DNA of 64,000 nucleotides from positions 681,022 to 745,021 of the forward strand of contig MJGA01000017.1 in the NCBI GenBank assembly GCA_001910725.1, given 5' to 3'. Shown here one piece after another: positions 42,063 to 51,200 of the stretch (position 1 is the stretch's first letter; every line of letters begins with the position of its first letter). This stretch comes from Phanerodontia chrysosporium. Lineage: Eukaryota > Basidiomycota > Agaricomycetes > Polyporales > Phanerochaetaceae. Position numbers and translations under genes: made by a program. The notes under the pieces are model-generated. The model searched no databases and was not told where the DNA came from. It worked only from the letters and a program-made list of their open reading frames with translations.

Positions 42063-42718
42063 ATGTCCAGCACTACCGATTCGCGTGCCGTTCCCGAAGA
42101 GGTCGAGGATGGGAAGCATGCCTCATCTGGCGTAAGTAAGGTTTTCGCCGAGGTGAAGATGGTACTGATGAAGAGTTTGGCAGAACGAAGATGGGAGCCC
42201 AGTGCGCAACCGACAATACGTGTTTGAGGAGCATTGGAAGTTCGAGGGTTTGTCTGGGCCGTGGTACCGCGATCGAAATTGGGACAACTTCGAGGGAGAT
42301 TTCGCAGAGTACGCACGGCAGAACGATGACGCTGAGGACGTCAAGAAGGCCAGGTTCGTGCGCATACTCCACAGCGCGCGGGCGATTGCTGGAATGATCC
42401 TGAGGATGAACCTGAATATCAACGACATGTCGCGGGGTGACGAGGCCTGGACGACGATCCGTGACACCGGGGTGAGTTCGTGAACGACATTGATGCATAG
42501 TGTGAAAGCGGGCTTACTATCGAATCCAGACGTATTGTCGGGAGCATTTCGGACCGAGTCCCTGGAACATTGCGATGTATCACCTCGTGCGGAGTCATGG
42601 TCTGCACTGGCTTAGGACCTTTCAGCGCGATTTCATTTTTACTATGTCCGAGAGTTTCGACTTTGAGTTCACATTGCATCAGGAGCTTGCGCAGCGCAAG
42701 AAATGTTGCTACTTGTAA
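42063..42718 (+). CDS. Subtelomeric small protein family, member A (unknown function)
   Basis: Three exons, 42063-42131, 42184-42471 and 42530-42718, all GT-AG and all joined in phase 0, encode 181 residues. I do not recognise the family. The middle exon has the conserved core GLSG, then DNFEGDFAEYARQNDDA and ARFVRIL-SAR-IAG-ILRMNL, predicted helical. The last exon has WNIAMYHLVRSHGLHWL. The protein ends KKCCYL, a possible CaaX-like box ending in Leu. No signal peptide. Two paralogs with the same exon plan lie at 43423-44090 and 46745-47401. The promoter and intron 1 are almost identical to those of the inverted copy, but the proteins differ at over a third of positions. Confidence 0.72.
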
Positions 42719-42824
42719 CTAGTATCCCTCGTTATTGGCATGTTTGGTCGTGAAAATCTACAACTCGGGGTCAGTTATGTATGCTGCAACAATGAGATCA
42801 AACACATGAAAAGCGACTGAATCT

Positions 42825-43060
42825 CCGATGGCTGCTCGAGCAGCGATCGGACAGCGTACACTGATGAGAGGTGACAACGAATAGAACCAGTGTGGCCATC
42901 CGATTGCTGATCGAGCAGCGATCGGGTGACAACAGATAATGAGGTTGGTAAGGTCACCCGATCGCTGTTCGAGCAGCGGTCGGGGAACCACCAACAATTG
43001 AGGGCATTGGAGAGAGGCAGCATACCCATGGGCCCCGATCGCTGCTCGAGCAGCGATCGG
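42825..43060. repeat. Palindrome array 2 (4 copies)
   Basis: Palindromes starting at 42825, 42900, 42958 and 43035. Spacing and flanks match array 1 (both preceded by GCGACTGAATCT-like or GACTGAATCT sequence), so the array moved as part of a larger direct duplication (about 41.20-41.72 and 42.76-43.22 kb). Intergenic. Confidence 0.9.
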
Positions 43061-43422
43061 AGAGAGGCATTCATTGTGCAGAAGGCACTTTGATCGCTCC
43101 CCATAGCAGGCACAGTAACAACCACTTATCACACGCAAGCCACAACAGTCTTCATATTACGACATGCTAGGTTTCAAGTTACGGGTGCCTCAGTTATTTA
43201 ACAACAAACAGAGATGGTGAATCAGTGTCAGTAGTATGCAAATGTGACTGCTGGAAGACAACAAGTCGCCTTTCATCGTCGATGTTAGAATACAAGCAGT
43301 TTATACGAATGTGACCTTATCTCAAAGCCCACCATAAATCACACAAATTATTTCTCTTCCTCGGGATAGACTGGATACATTTGAAACCGATTTGTACAGC
43401 AGATAACGCACATAGCAATGAG
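43061..43422. other. Intergenic, between the two facing family members
   Basis: Contains a diverged copy of 41560-41700 (CAACAGTCT, ATCAGTGTCAG-like words) and the 3' UTRs of the two converging genes. No ORF supported. Confidence 0.5.
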
Positions 43423-44090
43423 TTATTCATAGACGCAGATGCACCTTTCGATCTGAGAGAGCTCCTGGTGGATTGAGTCCTCAAACGGGAGCGCGTAGTC
43501 ACCGGACCACTCATACTTGAACTCGCCGTTGAACATCAAAAGCATCCGCAGACCATGACTCCACACGAGGTGACGCATGGCAATTTCCCATGCAGTCTCT
43601 CCGTATTTCTGGATACACTCCGGCTGGGTTCAACAGTGAGCTCGCTGTCGCACTATGCATCATGATCGTCCATCAACTCACCGCGAAATCGCGGAGGGCG
43701 GTCCATGCCGGGTCGCCGGAAGTCATTCCGTTGATATCGAGGTTCATCCTCAGGATCTGGCCAGCAATCGACCGCGCGCTGGTGAGTATGCGCACGAACC
43801 TGGCCCTCTTGACGTCCCGGGCATCATCGTTTTGCCGAGCGTACTCTGCGAAATCCCCCTCGAAGTTGTCCCGATCTCGTTCGTGGTACTTCTCCCCAGA
43901 CAAACCATCGAAGTCCCAATATCGCTCAACCGCGTATTCTACCTCGCGGAGCATCCTCCCACGTCGATCCTGCCAAACTCTTCATCAGTACCCTCTTCAG
44001 TTCAGCGAAAACCTTACTTACATGAGATGAGGCACGCTCGCCATCGTCGACCTCTTCGGTCACGGCACGAGAAGGAGCGTTTGTGGACAT
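43423..44090 (-). CDS. Subtelomeric small protein family, member B (unknown function)
   Basis: Exons 44090-44022, 43969-43682 and 43623-43423 encode 185 residues. The first two exons have exactly the lengths of member A (69 and 288 nt) and the same phases. The core DNFEGDFAEYARQNDDA is identical; the surrounding sequence is diverged (MSTNAPSRAVTEEVDDGE against MSSTTDSRAVPEEVEDGK; YGETAWEIAMRHLVWSHGL against FGPSPWNIAMYHLVRSHGL). It ends CICVYE and lacks the CCYL end of member A. Convergent with member A inside the inverted repeat. Function unknown. Confidence 0.72.
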
Positions 44091-45060
44091 TATGATGAGG
44101 GGGTGGTGGTGGTGGTTGTCTTTCAAGTCGCTCAGCACTGCCCTTGCGCGAGATCGCTACTGATAAGAATTTGATCACATGTTGTATGCACCTGTTTGCA
44201 GATAGATCGACCAGCTGATGGCGGTGGAATGGACATTCCCGCCTTTGCATTTGTTTTTGTTTTTAAATATGTTTGTGGCAGACGTATGCAATGTCTGACA
44301 TCCCAGATAGTATGATCTCTACTATGTGACCGACACAAACATCTGTAAAATTGGTCGTGGCACAAATGCCTTTTCGTCAACTCCTCTTTGAACCCTCTGA
44401 ACCCCTAACCCATTCTGAACCCAACATCTACCCTGAACCGAGGGCGATTTATTCGAGGCATAAACACTTCTGACATTTATTCACGATCTCTGTTTGTGGT
44501 TACATGATTGAGGGACTGGTGACTTGAAAACCAGCCTGTCATGATATGCAGACTGTTGTCGCTTGCGTATGACAATTTGTTGTCACTTTGCCTGCTATGG
44601 GGTGTGATCGAAGTGCCTTCTGTGCAATGAAGCCCTCACTCCGATCGCTCCTCGAGCAGCGATCGGGGCTCATGGGTATACTCGCTCCCTTTGCTGCCTT
44701 TGATTGTCGGTGCTTCCCGATCGCTGCTCGAACAGCAATCGGGTGGTCCTACCAATCTCATCAGCTGTCGCCACCTGATCGCTGTTCGAGCAGTGATCGG
44801 GCGGTAACACTGGTTCTACACAGTGTTAGCTGCCATGACTGGACCGTTTCCGATCGCTGCTCGAGCAGCCATCGGAGACTCAGTCACGTTTCATACGGTC
44901 GATCTCATCTTTGTAGCATAAATAATTTGTATTTTCCGCTTACGTAATTCGACATAGACTGAAATGTGTCGAGGATACCCCCTTTTACTTCGCAAAAAAT
45001 AAAAGTCAAAGCCTGGAGGGTGACCGAGGCGCTGAGGTACCGGTAAAAAACCGCTATATT
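43969..45060. repeat. Right arm of the large inverted repeat
   Basis: Reverse-complement partner of 41088-42183. Identity is highest over the promoter (44097-44390) and falls in the palindrome array and in the distal part (44900-45060). Confidence 0.88.
44641..44875. repeat. Palindrome array 3 (4 copies)
   Basis: Copies starting at 44641, 44717, 44775 and 44850; mirror image of array 1 on the other arm, with different point changes. Intergenic. Confidence 0.9.
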
Positions 45061-45450
45061 GAAGAGTTTATTAATTGAATTCAATGGAGGGAATGGATGG
45101 AAGTTGCGGCTTCCCCGGTCGGCTGACACCAGAAGGGCGGGCTGTCTGCATGAATGCTAAATAACAAAATTGGGCCTTGTTTAAACGAGAGGAGGGTCAG
45201 GATGCGCAGAATGAGATGGGACGGTCAGAATCTGTCAATCCGTGAAGCAATCAAACCGTGCGTGTTCCGCTGTCGCGTCTTCCTGGCGTGTGATAAATGG
45301 AGTGTCATGTGAGAAATTCATATGAGTGGACAGGGCCCAAGATTAGATTGTACATGCTTGGCGCTCTTTCTTTATTGTACTGTTACTGTGGATGGTAGGC
45401 GACAGGAAGCTCTCCGTTCGCCCCCTCCCCCTTCTCTTTCACGGACCACG
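45061..45450. other. Intergenic upstream of the SAM-like gene
   Basis: About 390 bp holding the promoter of the next gene; no repeat copy of the palindrome and no ORF supported. Confidence 0.5.
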
Positions 45451-46412
45451 ATGATTCCGGTTCCAAAGTCGACATCGAAGTTCCGCGGGCTCACTTCGAT
45501 TGAAGGAATGACGGCGGAAGAGAGGAGGGAACTGATCGTGCGTTGGTGAAGGAACTTGGAGGGTCGATTGAAAAGCTAATTGCAATATTGTTGTTGAATG
45601 TGCAGAAGGTGGCGAGGGAGGAGTATCCACGGTTCATCCCTTTGGAGAGGCGTTGGGGTGATCGGTCTGCAGCAGAATACGAGTCACTGCGGAACAAAGT
45701 GAGTGCTGAGTAGGCTGAATTGGAAGGCAAAGATAGAAATATAGCGAGGTGCTGATGTACGATATAGGTGATGGAGAGATGCCCGTTCCTTGGACGGTAC
45801 GAGGAGGGGTGGCCGCTGGAGGTGTATCTACGAGCACACGTGACGAGCCAGCAGTGGCGGGCTGAACAATCGTTGAAGAAAAAAGGCAAGGGGCGCAAGG
45901 CGAAAGAGAGTGAGGAGGAGAATGAAGAACCTATGGATGAGGACGAGGAGGAGGAGGAGGACGAGGAGGAGGAGAAGAACAAGGAGGAGGACGAGGAGGA
46001 GAAGAACGAGGAGGAGGAGGAGGAGGAGGAGGAGGACGAGGACGAGGACGAGGAAGATGAACTTGTTGAGGAGGAGGACGAGCAGGCTGAGGGAAGCAAG
46101 GATGGCAAGGTGATGGAGACGATGCAGGCTGATGAGCCTGAGGAGGTCGGGAGTAGCATGGCTACTCAGGATGCGAGCGCTCCAGTCGAGTCAGGTGGGG
46201 CTGTCCTGGAGTTTCTCCGAAACCTGCAGCTCCCGCTTGACACGTACCTCGATCGGTTCCTGGAGGCAGGTATTCGGACGGAGGAGGATTTGCGCGCGGT
46301 GGCGAATCTAGGTGAGGATAATTATTTGAAGATGCTCCGTCATGATATTGGGATGACGCTTCTCGACTCCCGCCGTGTTGAGTCTCGGTTGCGGGAATTG
46401 TATCTTCACTAA
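45451..46412 (+). CDS. Acidic protein with C-terminal SAM-like domain (unknown function)
   Basis: Exons 45451-45537, 45606-45698 and 45768-46412 encode about 274 residues. It starts MIPVPKSTSKFRGLTSIEGM and has a short conserved-looking region with WRAEQSLKKKGKGRKAKESE. Residues about 110-165 are almost entirely Glu and Asp with Lys. The last 65 residues (VLEFLRNLQLPLDTYLDRFL, then LRAVANLGEDNYLKML, RRVESRLRELYLH) resemble a SAM domain: five-helix pattern with an LxxLxxLGE-like core. A nuclear or scaffolding role would fit but is not shown. I do not recognise an orthologous family. Confidence 0.65.
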
Positions 46413-46499
46413 GTGCCATGTAATGTAACAATAGTTGTCTGTTTGTAGTAGATATTGTTGGCCAACTTACGAGAGTTTACTGTTGAACGGTGCGAGACT

Positions 46500-46584
46500 C
46501 CGATGGCTGCTCGAGTAGCGATCGGGGGATGGCGGACATTGAGATTGGCGCTAAGTCCCCGATCGCTGTTCGAGCAGCGATCGG
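46500..46584. repeat. Palindrome array 4 (2 copies)
   Basis: Copies starting at 46500 and 46559, upstream of family member C. The first is the CCGATGGCTGCTC variant also seen first in arrays 1 and 2. Confidence 0.88.
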
Positions 46585-46744
46585 AGAGGCACTACCGTTC
46601 AGTTCAAGACAGTGCGCAGGAACGATAAACACGTGCTTCGGCTATCAAGCGTGGGAACAATTAGTAGATTACAAATCGTCACATCGCCCGTTCGCTGTCG
46701 AACGCAGCTTCAAGAGTACCACCACCTCATCGAAGTTAGTTCAT

Positions 46745-47401
46745 ATGGCACAGAACAACCAAGGCGAGGGATTGAACGGAGGAGAGCCCGAGGCGAGGAG
46801 AGCGGTGAGCCATTAAGCTAAATGAGGTTATTGAGGTTAACGTGGTAGGATAGGCTTTGGGGGAGGAGGCAGCGATGTCCAACGATGGGAGGGAATCGGC
46901 CTTTGACGGGCTATCAGGTGAAGCTTATGGAGAGGAAGCATATGACCTGGCGGACGGTATAAGCGAGGACAACATGGTTGGGAACGCCGAGGAACGAGAA
47001 GTGGCTTTGAAGAAGGCGAGGCTGAGGCGAATCGTGTCAAGTGCTTGGCAGATTACGTCGAGGTTGCTAGAGCTGGAGAAGTTGATCCCTGATATGCAGG
47101 CAGGAGATCTGACTTGGTTGGTAGTCCAACATGAAATCGTAAGTGACTGGAGGACTGAACGTCATTGATGGAGGACTGACGGAGCGGTGGTTGTGGACAG
47201 AGGCAGTCCATTGCTCGATACGGAATGCATGCGTGGCAGCTGGCTGCCTCTCATGCAATCGAGTTTCATGGACTGGAGCGATTGGGCCAGTTCCCAGCGG
47301 CTTTCTACTTCGATCCTGAGGTGGGAATTGTTCATGGATACCGAAGGATCGCGCGAACGCTTATGGAACGGGATGACCGCTGCTACGAACGTCGAGAGTG
47401 A
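46745..47401 (+). CDS. Subtelomeric small protein family, member C (unknown function)
   Basis: Exons 46745-46804, 46854-47138 and 47201-47401 encode 181 residues, with the same three-exon plan and phases as members A and B. The core is recognisable but far more diverged: AFDGLSGEAYGEEAYDL, then KKARLRRIVSSAWQITSRLL and YGMHAWQLAASHAIEFHGL. The third exon has exactly the length of member B's (201 nt). The C terminus is YERRE, with no CaaX-like end. It is preceded by two palindromes, as members A and B are preceded by four. Function unknown; probable paralog by shared gene structure. Confidence 0.62.
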
Positions 47402-48265
47402 ATTTAATTATGGGTATCCATCATCGAAACTCAGTAATAAATTTCATTGTGTTCTATTTTATATCGGACGAAGAGGAAGACATGAGACGAGATTCCAAAT
47501 TTGTGAAGAAAAGGACGGGGTTGGCTAAGGCCTTCAGACTGCAGGCCAGTGTGAATGGGATGGCCTGACAGGATGTGAAGCGTGATACAGGCGCCCGAGC
47601 AGAGCTTGCAAGTTAAGACCAAAGTCAAAATAAACCACTCACAGAAATGGCCATGTTTGCAGACGGAGCGTTTGCAGAGATAGAATATTCTCCCGATCGC
47701 TGGACGAGTAGCGATCGGAGTGGCACAACGAGAATGGATGCAATCATCCGATCGCTACTCGACCAGCGATCGGAAAAGAGACACCATATTGGCGCAGGAT
47801 TGAATTGAGAGGTGTCACCGACCGCTGGTCGAGGAGCGATCGGGGAGTCAGGCAACATGCCCAAATTCCTGCGCAATCCGATCGCTGCTCGACCAGCGGT
47901 CGGAAGAGCGAGGTGAATTTGATGGGACAGCGTAGTGACAGCCAAACATGCTGCGAAATTGCATTCTCGCCATTCCTGAGTGCTCCCGATCGCTCCTCGA
48001 GCAGCCATCGGGAAGACACAAAAAGTTATGTCCACATTGAGCCTTATCAAATAAATTAATTAGTTGTGTTAATTCCAAATCTGGACGGCGTGCAATCGAT
48101 CGCATGCTGATCGAGGCGTTTTTTACTCACTCAACCACCACTCGGTCGAGAAACTCGCGAACAACAGCAACAGCAACAGCAACAACAACAGCAACAACAA
48201 CAGTAAGTGGGACATTGTCATTAGGGTGCAGAGCAAGTCTGACAGGGAAGGTCGCCCTAGGAAAC
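47402..48265. other. Intergenic with palindrome array 5 and a 5' leader
   Basis: 47402-47690 holds no supported gene. The palindromes follow at 47693-48011. A (CAACAG)n-like leader at about 48160-48204 ends in ACA|GTAAGT, and CCCTAG at 48255-48260 sits just before the ATG at 48266, so a 5' UTR intron is likely. Confidence 0.5.
47693..48011. repeat. Palindrome array 5 (5 copies)
   Basis: Copies starting at 47693, 47748, 47818, 47878 and 47986. Several have asymmetric centres (GGACGAGT, CTCGACCAG), so these look older. Intergenic, upstream of the large gene at 48266. Confidence 0.88.
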
Positions 48266-51200
48266 ATGTCTGAAAAATCGAAATCTGGTACACGGAAGGC
48301 GAGGTCGTCTCTCGCAGCTGCACCTGAGGCCGGGTCGTCGGCGACAGGGCGCGGCAGCAACGTGGCGGGAGATCGCCGTGGAGGATCGGAAGGCAAAGGA
48401 AAAGGGAAGGGAAAAGGCAAGAACGTGACGATCGACGAAACTACGGTGCGCTTGATACGTCATGGGAACTCCTGTTGGGAGTTCCCTGCAGGGTAAAATG
48501 AAGTGCTGACGTGATGAACAGAAGCAAAAGGTTGACGTGGAGATCCAGAAAAAGACAAGCGAGCTGGAGAGGACGCACACAGAGCGGCTGCAGCAGTTGT
48601 CCAAGGCGCGAAGAAGGCACTGCTCGGACATGCGCGGATGAACTTGTCAGAAGGCGCGTCGGTCGAGCTCGAACACGGTATCTACAACACGCGCGCGCTC
48701 CTGAAGCAGGCTATGCAGAATCTGAAGAACGGCATGATCGAGGCTGGCATCCGGCGCTGCGACGCGACGTCGGTGATTCTGATTCCGGTCCACGTCAAGA
48801 CGCAGCTGAAGCCCGACGCGGTCGAGCGGCTGAGCAAGTGCCGGGACCTCGACCGACTGCGCGAGCTGTCGATCTCAGAGGCAAGCGAAGAAGAGTGGCC
48901 GACGGTCGAGTCGCTCGTCAAGGAGGACGTCAAGATGTTGCCCTCTTGTGGTGGACAGCACCGTCAGGCGGCGCTGCGTGCGGTTCTCAAAACTGCGGAG
49001 ACGCAGATCGCGGCGGCGATGCAACGCTACGCGACGATCGAGGCCGATCTGGGGAGCCTTCAGGACCAGGCTTTGAAAGAAGACCTCGCGAGCGAGAAGA
49101 TCGGCGCGGAGCAGCCGTCGGCACGGCGCAAGATCTTCCTGGAGGAGGAGAGAGAGAAACTGCTCATGTCGATGGCGAAGTGGGAGAGGATCCGGAAGGA
49201 TGGCGGGCTCTGGACTGTGGCTTTGTATGACGCTGGTGAGTGCGAGGCTCGAGTGGAACGCGTCTCGAGGGAGCTGAAAGTTGTGCGCAACAGATTTATT
49301 GGCTATGGACGATTTGTACGCTATGGCAAGGAACGAGGCGGACCCCAAATATGTGGAATCGAACGAGGAGTTCTTGGACATGCTGATGGTACAGGTGGCG
49401 CAGATGCGGGACCGCTACATCTACAGCGAAGGCGAGGACGGCGAGGCGGCGGCGGCGGCGGCGATGGCTACTGCGGCAAGCGAACTGGAGGGTGTGCCGC
49501 ACGCGGTCCAAGAAAGCAATCGGCTCAAGGAGAGGGCGCGGCTTGCGATGGAGGAGGTGAAGACACTCGAGGCGAAGATCAAGGCTGCGTCGAAGGCGAG
49601 GCAAGACGTGTCGGCGTTGAAGCAGGAGCTCGCGGCGGCGAAGGTCGAGGCTTCGGAGGCGAAGACTGCTGCGAACGAGGCAGTCGCGGCAGCTGAAGCA
49701 GCGCGGGTGAAGGAGACGGAGGCCGCAATGAAGGAGAGAAACACGAAGGCGCGGGGCGTCATGGACACGCTGAAGCAGAAGGCGAACGACAGGGCTGGCA
49801 ATAAACCGGGCCCTGTCATAGGCCTGGTACGTTGCGAGCATGCGGTCGCGTTCTTGATCCGTGTGGTGCGTGGACGCCGTGCGCTGGCTCGGCATCCGCT
49901 GTGGAAGGTCCCGGAGTTGTTCGCGCATCTGCTTGGAACGTCTGGAGCGGTGAGTTTGGGAATTTTTTCTTTTCGTGCGAACGAACTGAGATAATGTATT
50001 TGTGCGGGCAGATTACATCGGAAATAGTGGACACGCTATGGGAGCGGATGGACGCTATGGGGCGAATGGTGGCGGAGTGCGGCTCGCAGCAGGAGGTGAG
50101 GACGTGGGTGCAGAGCCTCGTCGAGAAGAGCGACACGCTGGACGAGAAGGCGTTGAAGCAGAACGAGGAGGAGCAGCGTGGATGCTGGCTGCGGTACCTG
50201 GGGAACCCTCGCCAGAAGCCGTCGTACGACATCCTCGAGGACCTGCTGCCGGTGATCGACGAGGCGTACCTGGAGGCGTTCCCTCGTACATCGGACGGCG
50301 AGCCGAGCGACGCGATCATGGCGCTGACGGCGGATGGAAGTCAATCGCTGGGCGAGGAGAAGATGGTGATGAAGGCGATGGATCACTACCGGAACACGCT
50401 GTTGGACAAGATCGAGAAGGTGGTCGAGAGGTTCGGCAAGAAGGAAACGCGATACTCGGAGTCGCAGAAGGCTTTGTGGCGACAGGTCGCGGCGAAGGTT
50501 CACGTCTTCACGACGCTGGCTGGGTTTCCCGAAAGCTACGTGCCGCGTATGCCTCTGCCGTCGTACAGCTTCATCCAGGACTTGATGCGTCGGCTCGATC
50601 TGAGCCAAAGCGGTATCGCGATGGTGAGTACTGCTCAACACTTCGTATCCACGTTCACCACACATTCCCCTTCCCCGACGGCTCCTCGAGCAGCGGTCGG
50701 GGCGAGGCACAGGTGCTCGTTCCCCGACCGGTCTTCGAGCAGCGGTCGGGGCGAGGGGCAGGTGCTCGTTCCCCGACCGCTCCTCGAGGAGAGGTCGGGG
50801 CGAGGTGCAGGTGCTCGTTTCCCGACCGCTCTTCGACCAGCGGTCGGGGCGAGGCGTGCGTACTCGTTCCCCGACAGCTCCTCGAGCAGCGGTCGGGGCG
50901 AGGCATGCGTACTCGTTCCCCGACCGCTCCTCGAGCACCTACACCTCGCCCCGACCGCTCCTCGAGGAGCGGTCGGGGAGCTCACTTACTATGCACAATC
51001 CTCAGTCTACCTCGACCCAACACTAATCAATGTCCCACAGGCGTGTTCGATGATTGACCCCAGTATCCCCACCCTCGTCAGGAAGTCCAACAGCTCACCT
51101 CTCGTCGCCCGCGATGTCTCGGATGCTGCCCGACGCGCGCTCATGAATCCCAATAGCGGCATCGAGTTTGGGTCAGACGAACGCGCTCGGAAAGAGGTTT

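Larger units (their letters stand above)
41088..42183. repeat. Left arm of a large inverted repeat
   Basis: Matches the reverse complement of about 43969-45060. Examples: CACCCTCCAGGCTTTGACTT at 41123 against its complement near 45020, and the block 41777-42050 against 44380-44100 with only a few differences. The arm starts where the Penelope-like element ends. It contains a four-palindrome array and the promoter and first exon of a small gene. Confidence 0.88.

Noticed and set aside
45491..46159. Minus-strand Ser-rich open frame
   Set aside because: It is the complement of the Glu/Asp-rich codons of the gene at 45451-46412.
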